Assembly (NCBI RefSeq): GCF_035181385.1
Contig: NZ_JAXCJK010000006.1
Span: forward strand, 11,076-75,075
Source: Moraxella sp035181385
GTDB lineage: Bacteria; Pseudomonadota; Gammaproteobacteria; Pseudomonadales; Moraxellaceae
Length of the DNA stretch: 64,000 bases
Reading direction: 5' to 3'
Shown: positions 53,922 through 61,613 of the stretch, piece after piece
Layout: each line of letters opens with the position of its first letter
Position numbering within the stretch: position 1 is the stretch's first letter
Notes under the pieces: model-generated
Database searches by the model: none
Told to the model about the DNA's origin: nothing
Seen by the model: the letters and a program-made list of their open reading frames with translations, nothing else
Translations under genes and position numbers: made by a program

Positions 53922-54692
53922 TTATAATACACCCACAAATCCATTATAACCAATCTTTAATGCCAAAATGAATAGTATGCCAAAAACAAGTTGTTTAAAA
54001 ACTGTTTCACTAATTTTATTTCTTAGCCAAATGCCAATATATAATCCAATAATGGATAATATCGTAAGCAAAAATATTAAACCATATTCACGATTATTTA
54101 ATAATAAATACTGGTCTTTTAGCATATAAATTTGAACAATCTTCGCCAAAAGATAACATAAGTTGCTTGCTTTTGCTATACGATTTTTATCGTCTGTTTC
54201 ACTAAATAAAAATATTAGTAATATAGGGGACATTGCATTGGTCGCACCACCAATGATTCCTGCCAATAGTCCAAAAATTATCATATTTTTAGAGTTGGCA
54301 ACCACTTGAATGGTTTTTGTTTTTTTGTAGATACCCAAAAGACCATTTAATGAATAATACAGCGTAACACTTGCCATTAATACAAATAGCCAAGATATTG
54401 GAAGCACCAAAAGCAGTTTTACACCCAAAATACTGCCAATCACACTACTAATCGCAAGTAATTGATAGGTTTTTAAATAATAAACAATCTCTTGCCAAAA
54501 ACTTTTTTTGTTATTGCTACATAAAACCAACAAACTCATCAAAAGACTGGGTAATGCTACCAATGCCACAACTTTTGATAATGGCATTACAAATGCCAAG
54601 GCGGTTGTGCCAAGCATTGGAAAGCCCATTCCCGTAATGCCGTGCAATATGGCAGCGACAATAAAGACAATAGATTGTATTATTTGTTGCAA
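53922..54692 (-). CDS. TauE/SafE family sulfite exporter-like permease
   Basis: A 256-residue protein with about eight membrane helices and the two internally repeated glycine-rich segments of the TauE/SafE family (HGITGMGFPMLGTTALAF and FGLLAGIIGGATNAMSPILLIFLF). Relatives export sulfite or organosulfur anions. It is encoded close to the LysE-type gene, which it overlaps only in untranslated sequence. Confidence 0.8.
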   Translation of the reverse strand: MQQIIQSIVFIVAAILHGITGMGFPMLGTTALAFVMPLSKVVALVALPSLLMSLLVLCSNNKKSFWQEIVYYLKTYQLLAISSVIGSILGVKLLLVLPISWLFVLMASVTLYYSLNGLLGIYKKTKTIQVVANSKNMIIFGLLAGIIGGATNAMSPILLIFLFSETDDKNRIAKASNLCYLLAKIVQIYMLKDQYLLLNNREYGLIFLLTILSIIGLYIGIWLRNKISETVFKQLVFGILFILALKIGYNGFVGVL

Positions 54693-54887
54693 GGCAGTCC
54701 CTTATGCAGTATTTTTTATTGATTTACAATGCTTTATATTGTATTTTTTATCAAAATTTTATTGCTTGCAGAATATGGCTTTGATTGATAATACACTTTT
54801 TTTGACAAATTTAAGACTTGATTTTAAACTGCTATCAGTTTTTGAAAAAAATGGTGTGTGGCATACACCTTTTTTACAATTGGCTTT

Positions 54888-55247
54888 TTATTTTGATTTT
54901 TGATGTTTGGCAATCACAAAGATAATGGCAACGACACAAAATAAAACGATGATTAAATAATGCCACATACCGCTCACTTGATACAATAAGCCACTTACCA
55001 CAATACAAGCGGTAAAAATGCTGATTTTTAGAGCTGTTTGATTGCCTTGTAAATGGGTCTTGGTGTTATTTGAGATAGTTTTATTGGCAAGCACAGACAT
55101 CAAACCAACAACACCAATAATAACAAATAAAATCAAGCCAAATACTGTTTTGCTAAGCCCTCCATTTTCATATAAATACACACAATAGCAAAAAACCAAA
55201 AAGCTAATACCACTCACAAGATTTATGAGTAATCTACCCATAAACAT
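54888..55247 (-). CDS. Hypothetical small membrane protein
   Basis: A 119-residue protein with four probable membrane helices and a cytoplasmic-type Lys/His-rich end (IAKHQKSK). I do not recognise a family. It lies between the TauE-like gene and a repeat-rich intergenic region. AT-rich codon use sets it apart from the nuo genes. Confidence 0.6.
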   Translation of the reverse strand: MFMGRLLINLVSGISFLVFCYCVYLYENGGLSKTVFGLILFVIIGVVGLMSVLANKTISNNTKTHLQGNQTALKISIFTACIVVSGLLYQVSGMWHYLIIVLFCVVAIIFVIAKHQKSK

Positions 55248-55263
55248 ATCTTAGATTTTAAAG

Positions 55264-55280
55264 GGTGTGTATTATGCACC
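55264..55280. repeat. GGTGCGT-type palindrome, copy 1
   Basis: GGTGTGTATTATGCACC, a near palindrome in the same form as three later copies at 55494, 55700 and 58154. Confidence 0.6.
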
Positions 55281-55335
55281 GTTTTTTACCAAAATTATCT
55301 GTTTAATTTTGATAAATATTAAATTAAAAACAAAA

Positions 55336-55461
55336 TAGACTTCCTGCGAAACCTTTAAATAAGGAAAACTGTTCGTGGTGAACTTGTCGAACCATAACGG
55401 TTTTCCGCCACCCTTCGACAAGCTCAGGGCGAACGGAAAACCTAGTATCGCAGGAAATCTA
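55336..55461. mobile_element. MITE-like element, copy 2
   Basis: A 126-base element with the same terminal inverted repeats (TAGACTTCCTGC / GCAGGAAATCTA) and internal inverted blocks as the copy at 49056-49182, differing at a few positions (mainly near 55348-55370). Same orientation as copy 1. No coding capacity. Confidence 0.75.
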
Positions 55462-55493
55462 ATTAAATTTATTTTTAACTTTGGTATTTTAAG

Positions 55494-55510
55494 GGTGCGT
55501 GGTACGCACC
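55494..55510. repeat. GGTGCGT-type palindrome, copy 2
   Basis: GGTGCGTGGTACGCACC, a perfect seven-base inverted repeat with a three-base centre. Confidence 0.65.
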
Positions 55511-55531
55511 TTACTTCTTGCCAATTTTTAA

Positions 55532-55612
55532 TTAGCGACTATTGGCAAATTCACGGTCAAATTTATAATCCTTTGGCAAATGAATTTTAATGGTTTTAAA
55601 AACTTCTTTCAT
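55532..55612 (-). pseudogene. Possible remnant of a VapB-like antitoxin (26 aa)
   Basis: A 26-codon frame with an AAAGGT site reads MKEVFKTIKIHLPKDYKF and ends at NSR. The IHLPKDYKF stretch resembles the strand of VapB/AbrB-type antitoxins (RIPKDFxF). It is far too short for a complete antitoxin and no toxin gene lies beside it, so a decayed remnant in a repeat-rich gap is the best reading. Low certainty. Confidence 0.3.
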
Positions 55613-55696
55613 TGTTACCTTTGGATTATATATGTATAGGATTTTTTATTGCTATCATTTGGTTTAATTTCTTTCATTTTCATCATTATTAAATCG

Positions 55697-55719
55697 TAAG
55701 GTGTGTATTACGCACCTTA
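55697..55719. repeat. GGTGCGT-type palindrome, copy 3
   Basis: TAAGGTGTGTATTACGCACCTTA, an inverted repeat with arms of about ten bases and one mismatch, immediately downstream of the flavin reductase gene; it may act as a transcript end hairpin. Confidence 0.6.
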
Positions 55720-55723
55720 CTTA

Positions 55724-56305
55724 CTAATTTTCCGCACGAAAGTTTTTGCCCAACAATTCGCCAAGCCCTTGATAATGGCGAAAATTATAAATAAGCGGTT
55801 GCCATTTGTCTGGGTTAATTTTATCATCATCAAAAATTAAATTTTCTAAGACGTGAACTTGCACAATTTTTAATTCAATAATGACATAACCGTTTCTTTC
55901 GTGAATGCACTCAATAACACACTCGGCTTGCAATGGGCATTCAGCAATTCTTTTTGGTTTAATTTTTAATGAATTTTGTTCAGTAAATTCGCCAATTGCA
56001 AATTTATCATCACAAAATTGATAACTTTCGTTTACAGCACTTTTATTAGCAGTAAACGGAGCAATTTTTTCTATTTTTTGCCACAAAGTTTCATCAGCAA
56101 TATTTAATACCACTTCTTGACAAATTTTTAAATTTTGATAAGCTTTTCCTTGCGTGCCAAGCCCAATGACCACATTATCCCCCAAACACCAACTGGACGA
56201 AATGGGTGTAATATTTGTTTTATTATTTTCATCAATGGTTGTTAATAAAATTACAGGAAATCCATAATAAAACATTTTGGGGGAAATTGGTTTGTGCATT
56301 ACCAT
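55724..56305 (-). CDS. Flavin reductase-like FMN-binding split-barrel protein
   Basis: A protein of up to 193 residues (the Met at residue 3, 56299, is an alternative start). ITPISSSWCLGDNVVIGLGTQGKAYQNL and ECPLQAECVIECI fit the flavin reductase-like domain of the DIM6/NTAB type. It starts directly after the nuoCD stop, so it is read from the nuo transcript. Its function in this place is not known. Confidence 0.75.
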   Translation of the reverse strand: MVMHKPISPKMFYYGFPVILLTTIDENNKTNITPISSSWCLGDNVVIGLGTQGKAYQNLKICQEVVLNIADETLWQKIEKIAPFTANKSAVNESYQFCDDKFAIGEFTEQNSLKIKPKRIAECPLQAECVIECIHERNGYVIIELKIVQVHVLENLIFDDDKINPDKWQPLIYNFRHYQGLGELLGKNFRAEN

Positions 56306-58054
56306 TTACCTATCACAATCCGCCATTACAATATCAATACTTGCCAAATAAATAATGGCATCGGATACCAAAGAGCCGTTAATCACAGACGGCATTTGTT
56401 GCAAATGGGCAAAGGTGGGCGTGCGAATGCGTGTGCGGTAGCTCATCGTGCTATTATCCGACACCACATAATAGCTGTTTAGCCCCTTGACCCCTTCTAC
56501 CATACAAGCACTCTCGCCTGCTGGCATCACAGGACCCCACGATACCGAGATAAAGTGGTTAATGAGTGTTTCAATGTCTTTGAGCGTCTTGTCTTTGGGC
56601 GGTGGCACCGCCAGTGGGTGGTCGGCTTTGTAGGCACCTGATGGCATATTGTTTAGACATTGCTCAATAATTCTTAGACTTTGGCGAATTTCTTCAATTT
56701 TGACCAAACAGCGGTCATAGGCATCGCCGTTATAAAACACTGGCACTTCAAAGTCAAAATTCTCATAGCCCAAATAGGGGCGAGCTTTTCGCAAATCAAA
56801 CTCCACGCCTGTGGCACGCAGACCTGCCCCTGTTACCCCCCACGCTAGGGCGTGTTTGGCATCGTATTGGGCAACCGCTTGCGTGCGTCCTTTTAGCACC
56901 GTGTTGGTCATTGTCGCCTTAAAATACTCATCAATGCGTTTTGGCATCCAATTCAAAAACTCTCGCACAAGGCGTTCCCACCCATTTGGCAAATCCATCG
57001 CCGTACCGCCAATCCTAAACCACGCAGGGTGCATACGATAGCCTGTTACCGCTTCAATGATGTCATAGGCTTTTTGGCGGTCGGTAAACATATAAAACAC
57101 TGGCGTCATTCCGCCAGCGTCTTGAATAAAAGTCCCCCAATACAGTAAATTATTGGTAATCCTAAACAACTCACTCATCATAATGCGAATGGTGTTGGCG
57201 CGCTCTGGCACACTGATGCCTGCCAATTTTTCCACCGCCATAATATAGGGCAACTCATTCATCACCCCACCCAAATAATCAATGCGGTCGGTATAAGGAA
57301 TGTACGAATGCCAAGTTTGGCGTTCCGCCATTTTTTCCGCCCCTCGGTGATGATAGCCAATGTCAGGAATGCAGTCCACCACTTCTTCGCCGTCAAGCTG
57401 TAACACCAAGCGAAACGCACCGTGTGCCGATGGGTGGTTGGGGCCGATATTCAAAAACATAAAATCTTCATCACGCCCAGAGCGTTTCATTCCCCACTCT
57501 TCTGGCACAAAACGCAAATTTTCTTGTTCAAATTCTTGTTTGGCAGAGTTCAAAAAATACGGCGTAAATTCGGTCGCTCGTGCGTGGTACTCTTTACGCA
57601 ACGGGTGTCCTTCCCAGTATTTGGGCAATAAAATGCGTGTCAAGTGCGGATGTCCGTCAAACACCACGCCAAACATATCCCACACTTCTCGTTCATACCA
57701 GTTGGCATTGGGATAAATTTGCGTGGCACTTGGGATATGCTCGCCATCTTTTAACGCCACCTTAATGCGAATGTCCGAGTTTCTCTCCAAGCTCATTAAG
57801 TGATAAAACACGGTAAAATCGCTGGCTGGCTGTCCATAGCGGTGCTTACGCAAACGCTCGTCAATACAAGACAAATCCACAAGCATTACAAAGGGTTTGG
57901 GCAGTTTACGCAAATACAAAAGCACATCAAGCACTTGCCCACGCTCCACCCAAATGGTGGGAATGCCGTCTGCCGTGTCTTGAACGGTTAAATTGTCAAA
58001 CTTTGCATTAAGCTCGGTTAAAATCTCAAAATCGTGAATGTGGTGAATGCTCAT
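56306..58054 (-). CDS. nuoCD: NADH-quinone oxidoreductase fused subunits C/D
   Basis: A fused NuoC-NuoD protein of 582 residues, as in E. coli and Pseudomonadales. NuoC occupies about residues 1-170 (VLLYLRKLPKPF, ... NWYEREVWDMFGVVFDGHPHLTRILLP), and NuoD starts after a linker at about 200 (NIGPNHPSAHGAFRLVLQLDGE) with quinone-site residues HHRGAEK. The C-terminus is intact (RIRTPTFAHLQQMPSVINGS ... SIDIVMADCDR). It is separated from nuoB by three unrelated genes. Confidence 0.96.
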   Translation of the reverse strand: MSIHHIHDFEILTELNAKFDNLTVQDTADGIPTIWVERGQVLDVLLYLRKLPKPFVMLVDLSCIDERLRKHRYGQPASDFTVFYHLMSLERNSDIRIKVALKDGEHIPSATQIYPNANWYEREVWDMFGVVFDGHPHLTRILLPKYWEGHPLRKEYHARATEFTPYFLNSAKQEFEQENLRFVPEEWGMKRSGRDEDFMFLNIGPNHPSAHGAFRLVLQLDGEEVVDCIPDIGYHHRGAEKMAERQTWHSYIPYTDRIDYLGGVMNELPYIMAVEKLAGISVPERANTIRIMMSELFRITNNLLYWGTFIQDAGGMTPVFYMFTDRQKAYDIIEAVTGYRMHPAWFRIGGTAMDLPNGWERLVREFLNWMPKRIDEYFKATMTNTVLKGRTQAVAQYDAKHALAWGVTGAGLRATGVEFDLRKARPYLGYENFDFEVPVFYNGDAYDRCLVKIEEIRQSLRIIEQCLNNMPSGAYKADHPLAVPPPKDKTLKDIETLINHFISVSWGPVMPAGESACMVEGVKGLNSYYVVSDNSTMSYRTRIRTPTFAHLQQMPSVINGSLVSDAIIYLASIDIVMADCDR

Positions 58055-58153
58055 AATACCAACTTTTGTTTGTGTTTGTTTGCTTGCGTGGTGCTTGCGA
58101 GTTTAAAAATAATTGGGTTAAAATTTATACCATACAGTATTTTTTAATTGTAA

Positions 58154-58170
58154 GGTGCGTATAACGCACC
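58154..58170. repeat. GGTGCGT-type palindrome, copy 4
   Basis: GGTGCGTATAACGCACC, preceded by TAA, in the gap between nuoCD and the 274-residue gene. Confidence 0.65.
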
Positions 58171-58191
58171 GTTTAAAATAGCAACTTTCAA

Positions 58192-59016
58192 TTAAGTCCA
58201 ATCAAAAGTAAATAAAACAATTTTACTAATTGGTTCATACAATAAAACAATCCAGTCCGCCCCATCACAACCATAATTATAAGCAGGTACGCTAGCAATA
58301 AAATAGAATGGATTATCGTTATGACTAATTATCAATCTTTCATCATCATCCCAATCGCCAAAAAACGCTTGGGGCATTTCTAAACCCGATGACCAATTTC
58401 CAGCATTATTTTCCAATTCACCGCCAACGCTCTCCAACCAATTTTCTCTTTCGGTCTCATCATCAGATTTTGCATTCCAATTATCCGCCAAATAACCATT
58501 TTTGGCATAAAATTCTTTAATCGCTTGATATTTTTTTATGCTTTTGGCAATGTCTTTTTCAAAACTTTCATTAACTTCATCGCCGTGAATGGGACTTCTT
58601 ATAAAATAGCCTTCATCGCCCAAAAATTCATAACGATTGTCATCGGTTAATCTAAACGCCAACCAATTTTCACCCGTAAATTCATTATGAAATTCGCCTG
58701 TCCAACCGCCAATTACGCCGTCTTCTGGCTCAAATGGGTTTATCATATGAACCACTTGACCACGCCATTCATAATTAATCATTCCCAAATCAATGGAAAT
58801 GAGTGGCAAAAAGTGTTCTTTTAACCAAGATTGGTGTTCTACAAAAATTTTATCAATACTTGGAAATGGAGTTAAATAACCATTCAATGTTTTAACATTT
58901 CTATAAATTTGGGGTTGGGTAAATTTTTGTACAATCAATTCAGAAACACTCAAACCCAATTCTTTGGCTTGATTGATAATAACTTCTTCAATATGTTTAG
59001 GAATATCAATAACCAT
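58192..59016 (-). CDS. Hypothetical protein, immunity-like
   Basis: A 274-residue acidic soluble protein. The first 30 residues (MVIDIPKHIEEVIINQAKELGLSVSELIVQKF) look like a ribbon-helix-helix-type or helix-loop segment; the rest is rich in Trp, Asp and Asn (VIGGWTGEFHNEFTGENWLAF, GDWDDDERLIIS). I do not recognise a defined family. The composition and the companion genes suggest an immunity-like protein, which is inference. Confidence 0.55.
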   Translation of the reverse strand: MVIDIPKHIEEVIINQAKELGLSVSELIVQKFTQPQIYRNVKTLNGYLTPFPSIDKIFVEHQSWLKEHFLPLISIDLGMINYEWRGQVVHMINPFEPEDGVIGGWTGEFHNEFTGENWLAFRLTDDNRYEFLGDEGYFIRSPIHGDEVNESFEKDIAKSIKKYQAIKEFYAKNGYLADNWNAKSDDETERENWLESVGGELENNAGNWSSGLEMPQAFFGDWDDDERLIISHNDNPFYFIASVPAYNYGCDGADWIVLLYEPISKIVLFTFDWT

Positions 59017-59074
59017 TTTTTAGCCTTCTTGTATTAAAATTCATTGGGTTTTTAACAAATACCCAATCCATCGC

Positions 59075-59500
59075 TTAATAAACTTCCAAACCCAAACTTT
59101 TAGCCAATTCTAATAATGTGGGTCTATCGGATTTTTTAACCAGCCAAATGTTAATATCATCACCACCACTTTCCAAACCAAACAAACTATATTCTGTTTG
59201 ATTTTCCAAATGATTGATAATCACATTGATATCGCCCAATACTTCTTCGTCATCAACAAAGAATGCTTGATTGATACGCTTGCCAATATAATCACACAAA
59301 TCTTCAGAATAAAAACGCCAATCATCATTATGATAATCAAAATTTTCTGCTAGTAAATTAAACAAATCATAAAACTCATCATATTCATTTTCTTGATAAG
59401 TATGTTGAATGTCATTTAATTGTTCATCACTTAATTGATAGCAGTGATTAAGCAATTTTAAAAATTTGGCGAATTTTTCTGGGTGTTTTGGTAAACTCAT
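59075..59500 (-). CDS. DUF6630-like hypothetical protein, immunity-like
   Basis: A 141-residue acidic protein with YDLFNLLAENFDYHNDDWRFYSEDLCDYIG and INVIINHLENQTEYSLFGLESGGDDINIWLV. It resembles the DUF6630 group from memory; that assignment is tentative. It has no signal peptide. It sits between the 274-residue gene and a displaced nuoB tail. Confidence 0.55.
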   Translation of the reverse strand: MSLPKHPEKFAKFLKLLNHCYQLSDEQLNDIQHTYQENEYDEFYDLFNLLAENFDYHNDDWRFYSEDLCDYIGKRINQAFFVDDEEVLGDINVIINHLENQTEYSLFGLESGGDDINIWLVKKSDRPTLLELAKSLGLEVY

Positions 59501-59514
59501 TGTTAAACTCCAAT

Positions 59515-59613
59515 TTTATTCCACATTATCAGGACTTCTTAGATTTTTAACCGCAATGCGTGTTTCGTTTTTACGGTCTCGCTCAGGCGTCATAATCGGC
59601 TGATACACACCTT
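59515..59613 (-). pseudogene. Displaced copy of the nuoB 3' end
   Basis: On the minus strand this region reads QGVYQPIMTPERDRKNETRI... KNLRSPDNVE and a stop, a copy of the NuoB C-terminus differing at two residues (AE to ET). It aligns with the true nuoB end (60105-60203) at about 86% nucleotide identity over about 97 bases. It directly abuts the stop of the DUF4303-like gene. It has no start and is a recombination scar, not a gene. Confidence 0.9.
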
Positions 59614-59616
59614 GCA

Positions 59617-60099
59617 TTAACTCCAACCTAAGTAATAATTTTTATAACTTTCAGCAACTTCATCACCATTTAATTCTTTGACAATATCATATAATTTTTT
59701 ATTAGAACTAAAATCAGTAATATGCACAAACACACAAACACGCTTATCATTATGAATTGATTTTAACGCATTTAAACAGATGTTAAGAAATTCGTCTTCA
59801 TCAAACTCATCATAATCCTTACTGTTCAAAAAATCAGTAATATTTTCTATATTAAAATTAAAAGCCTTATCATCAAAACATTCATCTTGCCATTCTGCGG
59901 TGTTCCAATAACATTCATCACAAGCTTTTTCATTTTTTAAATCATCAAAAAATTCATTGTTATTCACCGCAATCAAAAATGTATCAAAACTCTCATCAGT
60001 AACAATCGCAAATGATGATAAATCTGGATATTTTTCTTTAGCAAGTTGATAATAAAATGCAACCGCTTGATAAATATCATCTTGAATTGATTGTATCAT
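59617..60099 (-). CDS. DUF4303-like hypothetical protein, immunity-like
   Basis: A 160-residue acidic protein beginning MIQSIQDDIYQAVAFYYQLAKEKYPDLSSFAIVTDESFDTFLIAVN, a pattern of the DUF4303 family, which is frequent near polymorphic toxin systems. Ends YYLGWS. It starts six bases after the nuoB stop and is flanked by two nuoB 3' ends. The codon use is more AT-rich than in nuoB. Confidence 0.65.
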   Translation of the reverse strand: MIQSIQDDIYQAVAFYYQLAKEKYPDLSSFAIVTDESFDTFLIAVNNNEFFDDLKNEKACDECYWNTAEWQDECFDDKAFNFNIENITDFLNSKDYDEFDEDEFLNICLNALKSIHNDKRVCVFVHITDFSSNKKLYDIVKELNGDEVAESYKNYYLGWS

Positions 60100-60104
60100 A
60101 GTTC

Positions 60105-60764
60105 CTATTCCACATTATCAGGACTTCTTAAATTTTTTACCGCAATGCGTTCGGCATTTTTTCTATCCCGCTCTGGGGTCATAATCGGCTGATACACGCC
60201 TTGGTCAAGATGAATGCCAAGCGGTCGGCGTTCTTTTTGAATGGACTCTTGCAAAAGCATAATCGCTTGAATCACCGCTTCTGGGCGTGGCGGACAACCA
60301 GGGATATAGACATCCACAGGCAGGATTTTGTCCACGCCCTGCACCACCGAATAAATGTCGTACATACCGCCAGAATTGGCACACGCCCCCATTGAGATGA
60401 CCCATTTGGGTTCAAGCATTTGCTCATACAGACGCATAATCACTGGTGCCATTTTGACAAAACAAGTGCCAGCGACAATCATCACATCGGCTTGGCGAGG
60501 GGAGGCACGAATCACCTCCGCCCCAAACCGAGACAAATCGTGCACCGCTGTCAAAGTCGTGGCATATTCCACATAGCAGCAGCTTGTGCCAAAGTTAAAC
60601 GGCCACAGTGAGTTTTTGCGTCCCCAGTTGGCGGCGGCGTGAACCAGATTGTCCAAATTACCCATAAAAACCGAGTTTTCTACTTCTTTTTCATCCACCG
60701 TTTGACGGCTGATTTTAGGATAAGTGTCTTTGTCCAAATTGGGGCGAGTAAAAGTGTATTTCAT
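60105..60764 (-). CDS. nuoB: NADH-quinone oxidoreductase subunit B
   Basis: Subunit carrying the N2 cluster next to the quinone site. The 219-residue protein has the tandem Cys pair in FGTSCCYVEY, and the further ligands in VAGTCFVKMAPV and YIPGCPPRPEAVI. The C-terminus (PERDRKNAERIAVKNLRSPDNVE) is duplicated as a scar at 59515-59613. It follows nuoA by 60 bases. Confidence 0.96.
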   Translation of the reverse strand: MKYTFTRPNLDKDTYPKISRQTVDEKEVENSVFMGNLDNLVHAAANWGRKNSLWPFNFGTSCCYVEYATTLTAVHDLSRFGAEVIRASPRQADVMIVAGTCFVKMAPVIMRLYEQMLEPKWVISMGACANSGGMYDIYSVVQGVDKILPVDVYIPGCPPRPEAVIQAIMLLQESIQKERRPLGIHLDQGVYQPIMTPERDRKNAERIAVKNLRSPDNVE

Positions 60765-60824
60765 AGTGGCTCTTTTGGCTTAGAATAAATGGCTAAAATT
60801 TGGCTAAGAATATGGTTTGAAAAA

Positions 60825-61439
60825 TCAAACCGACTTTTTAAAATCAATACTGGTAATCTGCCCTGTGGTATTGATATGGTCAATGTTTGCCATATCGTGC
60901 TTGTCTTTTTCAAGCAGTGCTTGCAAGTCTTTTCGCCCTACAAAAATACGCCCAGACGATTGGGCAGGCACTTTGCCAGTTGGGTCGGTGTGCAACTCAT
61001 CAATCGTGGTAAAGGCGGTAATGCTGGCTAGGTCAAAACCCTCAGGGCGTGCCAAAATGCGTGGTTTTTTGCCCCGTTTGTCGGCAGGCGCCCAGTTCAT
61101 CGCCCCCAATTTCATCTCATACACAAGCCCCACAAACAAAATGCCAATAAAGGCAGCAGCAGCGGTAAAGCCTACCCACCCCACTTCACGCACGCTGACC
61201 GAGTAAGCATACAAATACAAAGCTTCCAAATCAAAAATCACAAAAAAAATCGCCACCAAATAAAATTTGGCGGACAAGCGAATGCGCGCAGAACCTGCAG
61301 GCTTAACCCCCGCTTCAAAAATTTCGTGTTTTTGATTGCCTGATGAACGCCCACCCAAAAGGCGTGGTATGATGAGCATGAACGCCACAAGTCCTGCTGC
61401 GGCAAGTAGATAGATAATGGCTGACCATTCGGCTGACAT
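60825..61439 (-). CDS. nuoA: NADH-quinone oxidoreductase subunit A
   Basis: Membrane subunit near the quinone channel, with three helices. EIFEAGVKPAGSARIRLSAKFYLVAIFFVIFDLEALYLYAY is the family core. At 204 residues it has a hydrophilic C-terminal extension of about 60 residues that E. coli NuoA (147) lacks, ending IDFKKSV. First gene of the complex I cluster. Confidence 0.94.
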   Translation of the reverse strand: MSAEWSAIIYLLAAAGLVAFMLIIPRLLGGRSSGNQKHEIFEAGVKPAGSARIRLSAKFYLVAIFFVIFDLEALYLYAYSVSVREVGWVGFTAAAAFIGILFVGLVYEMKLGAMNWAPADKRGKKPRILARPEGFDLASITAFTTIDELHTDPTGKVPAQSSGRIFVGRKDLQALLEKDKHDMANIDHINTTGQITSIDFKKSV

Positions 61440-61501
61440 GAATCACCCCTGCGTGATTTTTTTGAATGATGAATTCAAGGGCGGTCAAACCTTTTGACAC
61501 G

Positions 61502-61523
61502 CCCAAATTTGGGACGCATTATA
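61502..61523 (-). promoter_or_regulatory. nuoA promoter with a palindrome at the start site
   Basis: On the minus strand TATAAT (61518-61523) is preceded by TGG, giving an extended -10. The perfect 12-base palindrome CCCAAATTTGGG (61502-61513) overlaps the expected transcription start and could be an operator. Confidence 0.55.
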
Positions 61524-61613
61524 CCATAATTTGGCATATTACTCATGAAAGATAGCAATTATTTTATAAGTTTTGCCAATAAACAAGAGCAAAAAAGCAC
61601 CAAACTCAACAGC

